64,000 nt of DNA, taken from the NCBI RefSeq assembly GCF_019218295.1, contig NZ_JAHUZF010000006.1:1240001-1304000 (forward strand), given 5' to 3'. Within the stretch, counting starts at the first letter, position 1, and every line of letters begins with the position of its first letter. The stretch comes from Maritimibacter sp. DP1N21-5. Lineage in GTDB: Bacteria > Pseudomonadota > Alphaproteobacteria > Rhodobacterales > Rhodobacteraceae. The translations under genes were made by a program, and so were the position numbers. This document shows, piece after piece, positions 1-11,820 of the stretch. Under the pieces are notes generated by a model, which was not told where the DNA came from, ran no database searches, and was given only the letters and a program-made list of their open reading frames with translations.

Positions 1-2663
1 TTCTTCGAGATCGCCCAGCCGAGGCCAAGGTCCTGCGGGATGACCGTGCCGTCGCTTTCATCACCGATCATGATGAAGCCCTTCTCGGCCCGCATGATGT
101 GCATCGCCTCGGTGCCATAGGGAGCAAGATCGAAGTCCGCGCCGACCTCGATCAGCTTCTCCCACAGTGCGGCGCCGTGGTTGGCAGGCACGGCGATCTC
201 ATAGGCGAGCTCTCCCGAGAAGCTGATGCGATAGACCCGCGCCGGAAAACCGCCCAGCGTGCCCTCGGCCCAGGTCATGAACGGCATCGCGTCCTTCGAC
301 ACATCCATGCCGCCAAGCGCTTCGAGCACCTTGCGGGCGTTGGGTCCGGCCACGGCGACCTGCGCGTATTGCTCGGTCAGGTTCGCCGTATAGACCTGCC
401 AGTCCCACCATTCGCACTGGAGCCAGTCCTCCATGTGCCCGTGGATGCGGTCAGCCCCGCCCGTTGTGGTATGGCAGAGCCAACTGTCCTCGGACAGGCG
501 CACGACCACCCCGTCATCCGACAGAAACCCGTTCTCGTTGCACATGAGGCCATAGCGGCATTTACCGACAGGGAGCGTCGACATCATGTTCGTATAGAGC
601 ATGTCGAGGAACTTGCCCGCGTCCGGCCCTTTGACGAGGATCTTGCCCAGCGTGGACGCATCGAGCATGCCGACGTTCTGCCGCGTGTTCAGGATTTCGC
701 GGTTGACCGCCTCATGCACCGTCTCGCCGGGGCGCTGGTAGGCATAGACGCGGCGCCAGTGGCCCACCGGCTCCCAATCCGCGCCGTGGCTCTGGTGCCA
801 GTCGGCCATCGGCGTCTGGCGGATCGGCTGAAAGAGCGGCCCGCGCGCCTCGCCGCCGATCGCGCCCATGGAGATGGGCGTATAGGGCGGGCGGAAGGTG
901 GTGGTGCCAGTCTGCGGAATGCCTTGACCCAATGCATCAGAAAGAATGGCCAAGCCATTGATATTGGAAAGTTTCCCCTGATCCGTGGCCATACCGAGCG
1001 TGGTGTAGCGCTTGGTGTGCTCGACGCTCGCATACCCCTCGCGGGCCGCAAGCTGAACGTCCGAGACCTTCACATCGTTCTGGTAATCGAGCCACATTTT
1101 CATGCGCTTCTCGGGGCCGGCGCCCGTGGGCATGATCCAGACCGGCATGATCGGCTGGCGGCTGACTTCGGGCACCTTGGGCGCGGCCTTGCGGGTGAGC
1201 GTGCCGCCCGCCGCCTTGGCGGCCTGACGGCCCGCCTCGAAAGCATCGGCGACAGCATCGGCGAGCCAGAGCTTGCCGGAAGACGCGCCGGCGGTCGAGA
1301 CAAAGCCCGCCCCGTCGGCGCCTTTCGGCGGCCGGGTCGCATCGGGAACGAACATCGCTTCGCGCTCGTCCCAGAGGAGTTTGCCGCCGCAATGAGACCA
1401 CAGGTGCACGACCGGCGACCAGCCGCCCGACATGGCCACCGCGTCACAGGCGATGACCTCGCCCGCGCCACCGGCCCCGGCAAGCTCGCTGACCAGCACC
1501 GACTGGACCACGCGCTTGCCCTTCACGCCGGCAATCGCCTTGCCGGTCAGGATCTGCACGCCCTGTTTGCGCAGGCGTCCGGCACGCGGGTTGGTCACAG
1601 TAGGCCGCGCGTCGATGATCGCGGGCACCTCGATGCCGTTCTCCTTCAAGACTTCGGCGGTGAGGTAGGCATCGTCGTTGTTGGTCACGACGACGACGCG
1701 CTTGCCCGGGGCGACGCCCCAGTTCACGACATAGTCGCGCACCGCCGAGGCGAGCATCACGCCCGGAACATCGTTGCCGGGGAACGACAAAGGCCGCTCG
1801 ATGGCGCCGGTCGCGGTCACGATCTGGCGGGTCCGGATACGCCAGAGGCGGTGGCGCGGGCGACCGTCGGCGGGAGTCGCATCGGCGAGACGCTCGTAGC
1901 CCAGCACGTAGCCGTGGTCATAGACCCCTGCCCCCATGCAGTTCAGGCGCAGCGTGACATTCTCTGCCTTTTCAAGATCTTCGACCGTGGCCTTGATCCA
2001 GTCCTCCGGCGACATACCGTCGATCTCGCCCCCGTCAACTGGCGCGCGACCGCCCCAATGCGGGGTCTGTTCCAGCACCATGACGCGCACGCCGCCCGCC
2101 GCCGCGGCCTTGGCCGCCGCGAGCCCGGCGACACCACCGCCGATGATCAGCACGTCGGTGTGGTGGTAGGTGTGTTCATAGGTATCCGCGTCCGGCTCTT
2201 TCGGAACGGCGCCGAGGCCCGCGGATTGCCGGATGAAGGGCTCGTAGAGCTTGTGCCAGGCAAAGCGCGGGAACATGAAGGTCTTGTAGTAGAAGCCTGC
2301 CGACAGGAACCGCGCGGCAAGGTCGTTCACCGCGCCGATGTCGAAATCGAGCGAGGGCCAGTGGTTCTGGCTTCGGGCGGTCAGCCCGTCGAAAAGCGGT
2401 GTCGTGGTGGCGCGCTGGTTCGGCTCGAACCGCGCACCCGTGCCGAGATTCATGAGCGCGTTCGGCTCTTCCACACCCGAGGCGACGACGCCACGCGGTC
2501 GGTGATATTTGAAAGACCGCCCCTGCATGACCTGACCTTCGCCCAGAAGCGCGGAGGCTAGGGTGTCGCCCGCGTAGCCGGACATCTGGCGCCCGTTGAA
2601 GGTGAAACGAAGTTTCTTGCTGCGGTCGAGGAGCCGACCCTTGCCGTCCAGACGATAACTCAT
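1..2663 (-). CDS. soxA: Sarcosine oxidase alpha subunit (partial, C-terminus beyond window edge)
   Basis: Large flavoprotein subunit of heterotetrameric sarcosine oxidase, which demethylates sarcosine to glycine and hands the methyl group to tetrahydrofolate. The reading frame stays open from the ATG at 2663 to the left edge (887 codons), so the last ~100 residues are missing. The N-terminus has the typical MSYRLDGKGRLLDRSKKLRF start and a 2Fe-2S-ferredoxin-like region (MSGYAGDTLASALL). A Rossmann motif (VLIIGGGVAGLAAAKAAA, about residues 165-185) and ATGAIERPLSFPGNDVPGVM follow. The start overlaps the soxD stop as ATGA, implying translational coupling. Order on the minus strand is soxB, small gene, soxD, soxA; soxG would be expected beyond the edge. 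Confidence 0.96.
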   Translation of the reverse strand, partial: MSYRLDGKGRLLDRSKKLRFTFNGRQMSGYAGDTLASALLGEGQVMQGRSFKYHRPRGVVASGVEEPNALMNLGTGARFEPNQRATTTPLFDGLTARSQNHWPSLDFDIGAVNDLAARFLSAGFYYKTFMFPRFAWHKLYEPFIRQSAGLGAVPKEPDADTYEHTYHHTDVLIIGGGVAGLAAAKAAAAGGVRVMVLEQTPHWGGRAPVDGGEIDGMSPEDWIKATVEDLEKAENVTLRLNCMGAGVYDHGYVLGYERLADATPADGRPRHRLWRIRTRQIVTATGAIERPLSFPGNDVPGVMLASAVRDYVVNWGVAPGKRVVVVTNNDDAYLTAEVLKENGIEVPAIIDARPTVTNPRAGRLRKQGVQILTGKAIAGVKGKRVVQSVLVSELAGAGGAGEVIACDAVAMSGGWSPVVHLWSHCGGKLLWDEREAMFVPDATRPPKGADGAGFVSTAGASSGKLWLADAVADAFEAGRQAAKAAGGTLTRKAAPKVPEVSRQPIMPVWIMPTGAGPEKRMKMWLDYQNDVKVSDVQLAAREGYASVEHTKRYTTLGMATDQGKLSNINGLAILSDALGQGIPQTGTTTFRPPYTPISMGAIGGEARGPLFQPIRQTPMADWHQSHGADWEPVGHWRRVYAYQRPGETVHEAVNREILNTRQNVGMLDASTLGKILVKGPDAGKFLDMLYTNMMSTLPVGKCRYGLMCNENGFLSDDGVVVRLSEDSWLCHTTTGGADRIHGHMEDWLQCEWWDWQVYTANLTEQYAQVAVAGPNARKVLEALGGMDVSKDAMPFMTWAEGTLGGFPARVYRISFSGELAYEIAVPANHGAALWEKLIEVGADFDLAPYGTEAMHIMRAEKGFIMIGDESDGTVIPQDLGLGWAISK

Positions 2664-2983
2664 GCGCTCCACTCCCAGTTCGGGTGCACTTTACGGATTT
2701 CGGCCAGCACATTGGCGGGCGGCTCGGTGGTCTGGGCGGGATAGGTGCCAAAGACCTGAAGCGTCACGGTATCGCGCGCGGCAAGGAACCACTTCCCGCA
2801 ACCATAAGCGTGCCGCCAGCGCTCAAGATGCGCGCCCTTGGGGTTGGCGCGGTCGAACATGTAGCTCTCGAAGGCCGCGTCGTCGGAACCGGGGCCGGCC
2901 CGCTTCACATGGGCCTCGCCACCGGGGGCAAGCTCCGTCTCGCAGGCGTCCACGCCGCAATAGGGACAAGTGAGGATCAGCAC
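2660..2983 (-). CDS. soxD: Sarcosine oxidase delta subunit
   Basis: Small zinc-binding subunit of heterotetrameric sarcosine oxidase, 107 residues. The N-terminus reads MLILTCPYCGVDACETEL, with cysteines of the expected Zn site; later come the family motifs RWRHAYGCGKWFLAARDT and PPANVLAEIRKVHPNWEWSA. The start is taken as GTG at 2983, because the conserved family N-terminus begins there and a GGAG lies about 8 bases upstream; an open extension upstream carries no family features. The stop overlaps the soxA start by 4 bases. The gene is cut off from soxB by a small unrelated gene and its terminator, which is unusual for a sox operon. Confidence 0.95.
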   Translation of the reverse strand: MLILTCPYCGVDACETELAPGGEAHVKRAGPGSDDAAFESYMFDRANPKGAHLERWRHAYGCGKWFLAARDTVTLQVFGTYPAQTTEPPANVLAEIRKVHPNWEWSA

Positions 2984-3087
2984 GGGGCGGGCTCCTTTCG
3001 GTAGGCGGGTGCCGCCGGGGCGGCGACACGCGGGGCATGGGGGACTAGTGCATCTTGCGCGCACCGGAGGCGACGGAACGCGCAGAA

Positions 3088-3114
3088 AACCCGGCCCTCA
3101 CAGAGAGCCGGGTT
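3088..3114 (-). terminator. Rho-independent terminator after the small gene inside the sox cluster
   Basis: Inverted repeat AACCCGGC / GCCGGGTT (3088-3095 and 3107-3114). Read on the minus strand it is followed by TTTTC. It lies 53 bases after the stop of the 3167-3526 gene and about 100 bases before soxD, so it should separate that transcript from soxDA. Confidence 0.7.
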
Positions 3115-3166
3115 CAAACAATCATGGGACGCGCCCCGCAGGGCCGCGTCGGACGACGCAAAAGCC

Positions 3167-3526
3167 TTAGTTGGCCGCGTCGTTGGCAGCAGCGTCCACG
3201 TCTTCGTCAGTGTCTTCCACCGGATCCCCGACGTCAGTCGAAGCTTCGCCGATCGCGGTGTCAGGCTCGTCCATTGTTGCGCCCGTGTCCGCAGCCGTGT
3301 CGTCCGCACCGTCGATAGTGACGTCGACATCCGAGCCAGCGGTTTCGGTCGCGTCGTTACCGTCAAAGACGAAGAAGGCGATCGCGGCCACGACGACGAC
3401 GAGAATGCCGACGACGAAAGCCATGCCTGTGTTTCCACCGCGGTCCGTCGTGGTCGTGGTGGTGGTGTTATGCGTGTAGTCACGTGTTTCATCGCGCGGC
3501 GGGCGCGGGGGTTCATAGTCCGGCAT
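3167..3526 (-). CDS. Small single-pass membrane protein with acidic tail, unknown function
   Basis: 119 residues, not recognised as a named family. The N-terminal ~35 residues are hydrophilic (PRPPRDETRDYTHNTTTTTTT). One strongly hydrophobic segment follows (about residues 35-57, GMAFVVGILVVVVAAIAFFV). The last 60 residues are rich in Asp, Glu, Thr and Ala with almost no basic residues. A GGAG lies 6-7 bases before the ATG at 3526. The gene sits between soxB and soxD on the same strand, yet has its own terminator and a GGAAC-N17-CGTT promoter-like element upstream. It is therefore probably an independent, stress-regulated gene inserted in the sox cluster, not a sarcosine oxidase part. Confidence 0.7.
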   Translation of the reverse strand: MPDYEPPRPPRDETRDYTHNTTTTTTTDRGGNTGMAFVVGILVVVVAAIAFFVFDGNDATETAGSDVDVTIDGADDTAADTGATMDEPDTAIGEASTDVGDPVEDTDEDVDAAANDAAN

Positions 3527-3561
3527 TTCTGATCTCCAATGCTTTGTGCAGTTGGAGACAG

Positions 3562-3587
3562 AACGTCGGACAGAACCTCGCGGTTCC
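3562..3587 (-). promoter_or_regulatory. EcfG-type promoter for the small membrane protein gene
   Basis: On the minus strand GGAAC (3587-3583), 17 bases, then CGTT (3565-3562). This is the exact alphaproteobacterial EcfG general-stress promoter pattern GGAAC-N16/17-CGTT. The implied start near 3555 gives a leader of about 30 bases to the ATG at 3526. Confidence 0.6.
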
Positions 3588-3713
3588 GGCGCGGCAAGGG
3601 GCTATGCGCTGACCGGCAGATCATTGCCGCACCTCGGCCAACCCGGGCAGGACGGCCCGGGCGCTGAAGTCGGAACGCGGGGAGAACGAGAAGATGGACA
3701 TTGCCCCGAACCG

Positions 3714-4961
3714 TCAGTGCGCGACGCCGGCCGCGACGCTTTCGTCGATGAAGCGCCCTTCGCGGAAGCGGTCGATGCTGAAGGCCGCGGCCAGGGGTCC
3801 GGGTTCGCCTTTCGCGACCAGATCGGCCATCGCCCAGCCGGAGCCGGGGATCGCCTTGAACCCGCCGGTGCCCCAGCCGCAGTTGACGAAGATGCCGCCC
3901 ACGGGGGTCTTGGAGATCAGCGGCGAGCGGTCGCCGGTCATGTCCACGATCCCGCCCCATTGGCGCAGCATCTTCAGCCGCGAGATCATCGGGAAGGTCT
4001 CGATCAACGCGCGGACGGTTTCCTCGATGTGATGGAAGCTGCCGCGCTGGGTGTAGTTGTTGAACCCGTCGGTGCCGCCGCCGATGACCATCTCGCCTTT
4101 GTCGGACTGCGACATATAGCCGTGGACGGTGTTCGCCATGACGACCACGTCCATGCAGGGTTTGATCGGCTCGGACACGAGCGCCTGAAGCGCGACCGAT
4201 TCGATGGGCAGACGGAAGCCCGCCATCTCGGCCAGTTCCGAGGAATGCCCGGCGACCACGACCGCGAGCTTGCCGGTCTCGATCCGGCCCTTGGAGGTGT
4301 TCACGGCCTTGACCTGTCCACCCTCGGTCTCGATCCCCGTCACGGCGCAGTTCTGAATGATGTCCATGCCCATGCCGGCGCAGGCACGCGCATAGCCCCA
4401 GGCCACCGCATCGTGACGCGCGGTGCCCCCGCGCGGCTGCCAGAGCCCGCCCAGCACCGGATAGCGCGGCCCGTCGATGTTGATGATCGGCACGAGTTCC
4501 TTGACCTTTTCCGGCCCGATGAACTGGGTCGCCACGCCCTGAAGCGCATTCGCATGGGCCGTGCGCTGGTAGCCGCGCACCTCGTGATGGGTCTGGGCCA
4601 GCATGATGACGCCACGGGGCGAGAACATGACGTTCATGTTCAGGTCCTGGCTCATCGTCTCGTAGAGCGAACGCGCCTTTTCATAGATCGCGGCCGAGGG
4701 GTCTTGCAGGTAGTTCGAGCGAATGATCGTCGTGTTGCGCCCGGTGTTGCCGCCGCCGAGCCAGCCTTTTTCCAGCACCGCGACATTGGTGATGCCGTGG
4801 TTCTTGCCAAGGTAGTAAGCGGTGGCGAGCCCGTGGCCACCGGCCCCCACGACGATCGCGTCGTAGTGTTTCTTCGGCTCCGGATTGCCCCAGGCCTTCT
4901 CCCATCCCTGTTGATAGCGAAGCCCTTCTCGGGCGATGGCAAAGGCCGAATAGCGTTTCAT
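3714..4961 (-). CDS. soxB: Sarcosine oxidase beta subunit
   Basis: 415-residue FAD-dependent catalytic subunit of heterotetrameric sarcosine oxidase. The dinucleotide-binding motif DAIVVGAGGHGLATAYYLG lies at about residues 33-52, followed by the GWLGGGNTGRNTTIIRSNYL segment typical of SoxB. The C-terminal MTGDRSPLISKTPVGGIFVN and NCGWGTGGFKAIPGSGW match the family's flavin-contact region. The ATG at 4961 (MKRYSAFAIAREGLRYQQGW) gives the usual SoxB length; the frame is open further upstream, but without family features. The gene is transcribed divergently from ccmI, with 189 bases between. It is expected to work with SoxA and SoxD, though a small gene separates them here. Confidence 0.96.
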   Translation of the reverse strand: MKRYSAFAIAREGLRYQQGWEKAWGNPEPKKHYDAIVVGAGGHGLATAYYLGKNHGITNVAVLEKGWLGGGNTGRNTTIIRSNYLQDPSAAIYEKARSLYETMSQDLNMNVMFSPRGVIMLAQTHHEVRGYQRTAHANALQGVATQFIGPEKVKELVPIINIDGPRYPVLGGLWQPRGGTARHDAVAWGYARACAGMGMDIIQNCAVTGIETEGGQVKAVNTSKGRIETGKLAVVVAGHSSELAEMAGFRLPIESVALQALVSEPIKPCMDVVVMANTVHGYMSQSDKGEMVIGGGTDGFNNYTQRGSFHHIEETVRALIETFPMISRLKMLRQWGGIVDMTGDRSPLISKTPVGGIFVNCGWGTGGFKAIPGSGWAMADLVAKGEPGPLAAAFSIDRFREGRFIDESVAAGVAH

Positions 4962-5150
4962 GCGAATCCTTTCGGGGTCCGGGTTCGCGCCGACCATAGC
5001 GTTCTGCGTTGCGGCGCCAACACGGCGAACGGCACCAAGACGCACAAATGCGACATCACCTTTTTGCGGGGTGACGGGATGCAACGTCGCAGGGGGTTTT
5101 GCGACGCCGCATATGCCGCTAAACGGATGTGACTTTTTCTGGGAGGAAGC

Positions 5151-6389
5151 ATGGGCTTCTGGATCCTCGCCGCGCTGGCCGCCCTCGTGATCGTTCTGTC
5201 TCTGGGCTACGCGCTCTTCGCCCCCGCACGCGACACCGCGCGGGCCACGGCGGAATTCGACATGAAGGTCTATCGTGACCAGCTGACGGAACTCGACCGC
5301 GATGTCGCGCGCGGTACCGTCGCGCCGGAAGACGCCGAGCGGACGCGGGTGGAAATCTCGCGCCGGCTGCTCGAAGCGGACCGCGCGGCACAGGTGTCCA
5401 CCGGCGCCTCCTCTGCCCCGCGCAGGGCCAATGTCCTCGGCGCCGGCGCGATGGCGCTTCTGGTTCTGGGGGGCGGGCTCTGGCTTTATTCCGACCTTGG
5501 CGCGCCGCAATATTGGGACATGCCGTTGCAGATGCGCAAGGAAATGGCCGAAGAACGCCGCGCCACCCGACCCGGCCAGGCCGAGATCGAGGCGCAGATG
5601 CCGCCGTGGACCGGCCCGGCCGAGGACGTTGATCAGGACTACATAGACCTGGTCACGCAATTGCGCACCGCTGTCGAGCGCCGTCCGGGCGATGTGCAGG
5701 GCCTGACGCTGCTGGCCCGGCACGAGGCGATGCTGGGCAACTACAAGGCCGCCTATGCCGCGCAGAAGCGGCTGGTCGAAGTCATGGGCGACACCGCCGC
5801 GCCGTCCGACCACGCCGATCTGGCCGAGCTCATGATCATGGCCGCAGGCGGCTATGTCTCGCCCGAGGCCGAAGCCGCACTCGATGCCGCGCTGAAGGTC
5901 AATCCGAATAACGAAGTGGCGCGGTATTACTCCGGGCTCATGTTCGCCCAGAACGGGCGCCCCGACCTCGCGTTCCGGCTGTGGAAGGTGCTTTACGAGA
6001 CCTCGCCCGTGGAAAGCCCCTGGATGGCCCCCATCGCCGCCCAGATCGAGGATCTCGCCCAGCTTGCCGGCGTGAACTACACGCTGCCCGACCGCACCCC
6101 TTCCCCCGGCCCGACCGCCGAGCAGATGCGCGAGGCGCTGACCCTCTCGGACGAGGACCAGCAACAGATGATCCGGGGCATGGTCGACGGCCTCATGGAG
6201 CGGCTCGCCACGCAAGGCGGCAGCGCCGAGGAATTCGCCCGCCTGATCAATGCCCTCGCCGTTCTGGGCGAGACCGAACAGGCGCAGGCGATCCTCGACG
6301 AGGCACGCGGGAGCTTCGCCAACAGCCCTGCCGACCTCGCCACTGTCGAAGCGGCCGGCACGGCCGCAGGACTCACGGTGCCGGAATGA
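5151..6389 (+). CDS. ccmI: Cytochrome c maturation factor CcmI (CycH)
   Basis: 412 residues. CcmI presents apocytochrome c to the heme lyase CcmF/CcmH in the inner membrane and periplasm. The N-terminus begins with a transmembrane helix ([23 protein letters not shown]), followed by the CcmI signature region [20 protein letters not shown] and a second helix near residues 98-115 ([19 protein letters not shown]). The C-terminal half is a TPR-type helical domain with [20 protein letters not shown] and [36 protein letters not shown] ribosome site precedes the ATG. The stop overlaps the ruvX start (ATGA). It could serve the cytochromes c of the denitrification island, but ccmI is a housekeeping gene in this group. 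Confidence 0.93.
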   Translation: MGFWILAALAALVIVLSLGYALFAPARDTARATAEFDMKVYRDQLTELDRDVARGTVAPEDAERTRVEISRRLLEADRAAQVSTGASSAPRRANVLGAGAMALLVLGGGLWLYSDLGAPQYWDMPLQMRKEMAEERRATRPGQAEIEAQMPPWTGPAEDVDQDYIDLVTQLRTAVERRPGDVQGLTLLARHEAMLGNYKAAYAAQKRLVEVMGDTAAPSDHADLAELMIMAAGGYVSPEAEAALDAALKVNPNNEVARYYSGLMFAQNGRPDLAFRLWKVLYETSPVESPWMAPIAAQIEDLAQLAGVNYTLPDRTPSPGPTAEQMREALTLSDEDQQQMIRGMVDGLMERLATQGGSAEEFARLINALAVLGETEQAQAILDEARGSFANSPADLATVEAAGTAAGLTVPE

Positions 6390-6850
6390 TCCACGAGGAC
6401 ATCGTCGACTTCGCGGCAGCACTGCCAGCGATGCGCGCGGTCGCTGGCCTCGACTATGGCGACAAGACCATCGGCGTTGCCGTGTCCGACGGCATGCGCC
6501 AAGTCGCGACACCGCTCGAGACGATCCGGCGCAAGAAGTTCACGCCGGATGCCGAGGCGCTTCTGGCCATCGCCGCAAAACGCGACATCGCCGGTCTCGT
6601 GCTGGGCCTTCCCCGCAACATGGACGGCTCTGAAGGTCCACGCTGTCAGGCGACCCGCGCCTTCGCCCGGAACCTGGCGCGGCTCACGGATCTCCCGATC
6701 ACCTTCTGGGACGAACGCCTCTCCACCGTCGCCGCCGAACGCGCGCTGATCGAGGCCGACACCTCCCGCGCCAAGCGCGCGGGCGTGATCGACCATGTGG
6801 CTGCCGGCGTGATCCTGCAGGGCGCCCTGGACAGGATGCGCCACCTGTGA
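6386..6850 (+). CDS. ruvX: Putative pre-16S rRNA nuclease / Holliday junction resolvase-like RuvX (YqgF)
   Basis: 154 residues, usual YqgF length. RNase H-fold motifs are visible: [21 protein letters not shown] near residue 20 (catalytic Asp), [17 protein letters not shown], and [15 protein letters not shown] with a conserved Asp-Glu. The C-terminus [17 protein letters not shown] carries the last catalytic Asp. The start ATG overlaps the ccmI stop and the stop overlaps the GTG of the next gene, so the three are translationally coupled. The family processes the 5' end of 16S rRNA; the resolvase activity implied by the name is less certain. Confidence 0.94.
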   Translation: MIHEDIVDFAAALPAMRAVAGLDYGDKTIGVAVSDGMRQVATPLETIRRKKFTPDAEALLAIAAKRDIAGLVLGLPRNMDGSEGPRCQATRAFARNLARLTDLPITFWDERLSTVAAERALIEADTSRAKRAGVIDHVAAGVILQGALDRMRHL

Positions 6851-7083
6851 CCGACGACGTCTGGACCCGCGACGAACCACTGTCGCCCTGCACCAAGGTC
6901 TGCCAGATCCACCCGGAGATGCGGCTTTGCATCGGCTGCTATCGCACCATCGACGAAATCGCCCGCTGGTCGCGCCTCAGCGACACCGAGCGTCGCCTGA
7001 TCATGGATGCCCTTCCCGACCGCGCCCCCATGCTCGCCCGCCGCCGGGGTGGACGCGCGGCGCGGCTCCACAAAAAACCCTGA
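6847..7083 (+). CDS. DUF1289 small cysteine-rich protein
   Basis: 78 residues. The DUF1289 pattern [22 protein letters not shown] carries four cysteines that could bind a metal or Fe-S cluster, followed by [20 protein letters not shown], also typical. The start is GTG at 6847, overlapping the ruvX stop as GTGA. Function is unknown for the family. The C-terminus is very Arg-rich ([16 protein letters not shown]). Co-transcription with ccmI-ruvX is likely. Confidence 0.88.
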   Translation: MTDDVWTRDEPLSPCTKVCQIHPEMRLCIGCYRTIDEIARWSRLSDTERRLIMDALPDRAPMLARRRGGRAARLHKKP

Positions 7084-7184
7084 CTTCGCAACTTCCCTGC
7101 TTCATAAACATCTCGCGGAGCGTCTCTCGCTCCCGCCCCTTCGAACGGCCCCGCGCCGGGATCAAGACGCAGGACAGACGCTGA

Positions 7185-7370
7185 ATGGCAAAGATCACCA
7201 ACCTCAACCAGATCCGCAAGGCCCGCGCCCGCGCCGAAAAGCGCGCTCAAGCCGATGAAAACGCGGTGAAGTTCGGCCGAACCAAGGCGCAGAAAGTCGT
7301 GGAGAAGGCCGACGCCGCACGCGCGAGACGCATCCTCGACGCGCACCGCAAGGACGAACCCGAGGCATGA
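7185..7370 (+). CDS. DUF4169 small basic protein
   Basis: 61 residues, highly charged, with the DUF4169 pattern MAKITNLNQIRKARARAEKRAQADENAVKFGRTK (read as consecutive pieces). Likely a single amphipathic helix. Function is unknown. Its stop overlaps the start of the ribbon-helix-helix gene (ATGA at 7367-7370), so the two are coupled. About 100 bases separate it from the preceding DUF1289 gene; no clear terminator was seen there. Confidence 0.85.
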   Translation: MAKITNLNQIRKARARAEKRAQADENAVKFGRTKAQKVVEKADAARARRILDAHRKDEPEA

Positions 7371-7594
7371 CCGACGCCCGCCCGCGCAAGCATTCGGTGA
7401 CGCTCCGGGGACATCGCACCTCGGTGTCGCTCGAGGACGAGTTCTGGCAGGCGTTCCGCGAAATCGCGGAGGCCGAGGGCAAGGGCATCAACGAACTGGC
7501 CACCGAAATCGACGAAGCTCGCGGCGTGTCTTCGGGCCTTGCCTCCGCCATCCGGCTCTATGTCCTGCGGCACTATCGGCGCGCAAAGTCCTGA
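7367..7594 (+). CDS. Ribbon-helix-helix domain protein (RHH_4-like)
   Basis: 75 residues. The core KHSVTLRGHRTSVSLEDEFWQAF followed by REIAEAEGKGINELATEID fits the RHH_4 domain: a beta strand with alternating Ser/Thr/Val, then two helices. Proteins of this family in alphaproteobacteria are often mislabelled aryl-sulfate sulfotransferase. The fold suggests DNA binding, but no target is evident. Coupled to the DUF4169 gene by an overlapping ATGA. Confidence 0.85.
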   Translation: MTDARPRKHSVTLRGHRTSVSLEDEFWQAFREIAEAEGKGINELATEIDEARGVSSGLASAIRLYVLRHYRRAKS

Positions 7595-7641
7595 ACCAAA
7601 GCCCGGCCTCGCGCGTAGTCTTCCTGAAAGGAAGGTGCTTC

Positions 7642-8370
7642 ATGCGTGCCAAATCCGTGCTTCTCTTCGTCGCCGCCGTGGCCTTTGCGCTCGGTCCCTT
7701 CATGACCCCCGGCTTTGGCGGCTTCGACCCGAACCTCTATCCCAATCCGCAGGTGGACCCGCCGGTTCAGCCCGCGGGCTATGCCTTCGCCATCTGGGGC
7801 CTTATCTACCTCTGGCTCATCGTTTCGACCGGATTCGGGCTGCTCAGACGCCACGACGCGCCGGACTGGGACGCGCATCGTCTGCCGCTGCTCGTGTCGC
7901 TCGTGATCGGTGTCGCCTGGTTGCCGGTCGCCCTGATCTCGGCGATCTGGGCGACGATCCTCATCTTCGCGATGCTCTTCGCCGCCGCCGTCGCACTCGC
8001 CCGGACGCCCGCGCGCGACCGCTGGCTCGCCCGGGTGCCGGTGGCGCTTTATGCAGGCTGGCTCACCGCTGCGGCCTATGCCTCGCTCGGAATGTTGGGC
8101 GCGGGCTACGGAATCGGCTTCACCGAAGTGCCCTGGGCCTATGTCAGCATCGTGCTCGCCCTCGCGACCGCGCTTGTCATCCACGGCATGCGTCAAGACG
8201 AACCACTCTATTTCGCCAGCACGATCTGGGCGCTCGTCGCTATCGCGGTGAAGAACTGGGGAGACGTGCAAGGCGTCGCCTGGCTCGCTGCTGCGGGCGC
8301 GCTCGTTCTTGCGGTGCTCATGGTGGTCGAGTGGATTCGCGTGCCGCCCGGCGGGTTACGACACGCCTAG
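7642..8370 (+). CDS. Polytopic membrane protein, TspO/tryptophan-rich sensory protein-like
   Basis: 242 residues with seven or so hydrophobic segments, starting with MRAKSVLLFVAAVAFALGPF. The motif PAGYAFAIWGLIYLWLI (about residues 44-62) resembles the aromatic-rich helix seen in tryptophan-rich sensory proteins and related membrane proteins. Later segments include TEVPWAYVSIVLALATALVI and STIWALVAIAVKNWG. A GAAAGGAAG ribosome site precedes the ATG. The 3' end overlaps the convergent Nudix gene by 15 bases. Ligand and role cannot be read from sequence; porphyrin or lipid binding would be a guess. Confidence 0.6.
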   Translation: MRAKSVLLFVAAVAFALGPFMTPGFGGFDPNLYPNPQVDPPVQPAGYAFAIWGLIYLWLIVSTGFGLLRRHDAPDWDAHRLPLLVSLVIGVAWLPVALISAIWATILIFAMLFAAAVALARTPARDRWLARVPVALYAGWLTAAAYASLGMLGAGYGIGFTEVPWAYVSIVLALATALVIHGMRQDEPLYFASTIWALVAIAVKNWGDVQGVAWLAAAGALVLAVLMVVEWIRVPPGGLRHA

Positions 8371-8759
8371 GGCCGCGCGCAGAACTTCGTCCACCCGCGC
8401 CGACATGGGCCGCGTTCCTGTCATGACCTCGTCGAAGGCGACCCATTCGGCGGCGTCCACATCGTCCGCCGCCACCGCATTGCCTGACTGATAGATGCAG
8501 AGATAGCCGTGCAGGTCGAAGGCAAAGCCTTCCTGCCGGACCGGGGTCACGCCCAGAAGCGGGCCCTCGGTCGCCCGGATGCCGGTTTCCTCGAACAGCT
8601 CCCGAACGGCCGCGGAACCCGCGTGCTCGCCCGGATCGACCTTGCCGCCCGGAAACCCCCAGAGCCCCGCGTCCGGCGGATTGCGCCGCCGGACGAGCAG
8701 GACCCGCCCCTCGCGCAGGCAGACCGCCAGCGCTGCGGGCACGACCCGGGCTTCGCCGG

Positions 8760-8763
<4 letters not shown>
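8356..8763 (-). CDS. Nudix hydrolase (MutT-type)
   Basis: 135 residues with a complete Nudix box, [20 protein letters not shown] continuing ETGI (GX5EX7REUXEEXGU), at about residues 38-61. The N-terminal strand reads [20 protein letters not shown]. Such enzymes cleave nucleoside diphosphates linked to another moiety; the resemblance to MutT suggests sanitising oxidised nucleotides, but substrate cannot be assigned. The ATG overlaps the uvrA stop (ATGA), so it is in an operon with uvrA and probably inherits SOS control, which suits a nucleotide-pool cleaning role. Confidence 0.88.
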
Positions 8764-11636
<2,873 letters not shown>

Positions 11637-11714
11637 GGATCCCACCTGCATCGCGCCTTGGAAAGACAAACTCATTAGATAGGGCATCACGGCGCGACCG
11701 CAAACCAAAAAAGT

Positions 11715-11729
11715 GAACGAAGGGTGAAC
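11715..11729 (-). promoter_or_regulatory. LexA (SOS) box upstream of uvrA
   Basis: GAAC-N7-GAAC on the plus strand (GTTC-N7-GTTC read toward uvrA), the alphaproteobacterial SOS operator. It is the same geometry as the box before lexA in this window. It lies 79-93 bases upstream of the uvrA start. Confidence 0.85.
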
Positions 11730-11820
11730 AAAATTCCGGCAAACTAGGCTTTTGCAGAATCGCTCCCAGTGAGTAGGGTTTCGGTGATTTTTTGCCGATA
11801 GACCTTTGACGGAAAACCGC

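Noticed and set aside
99..2561. Long open frame antisense to soxA
   Set aside because: It is the mirror of a high-GC coding frame. The opposite strand encodes clear sarcosine oxidase alpha with family motifs, while this frame is Arg/His/Asp-rich without any domain.
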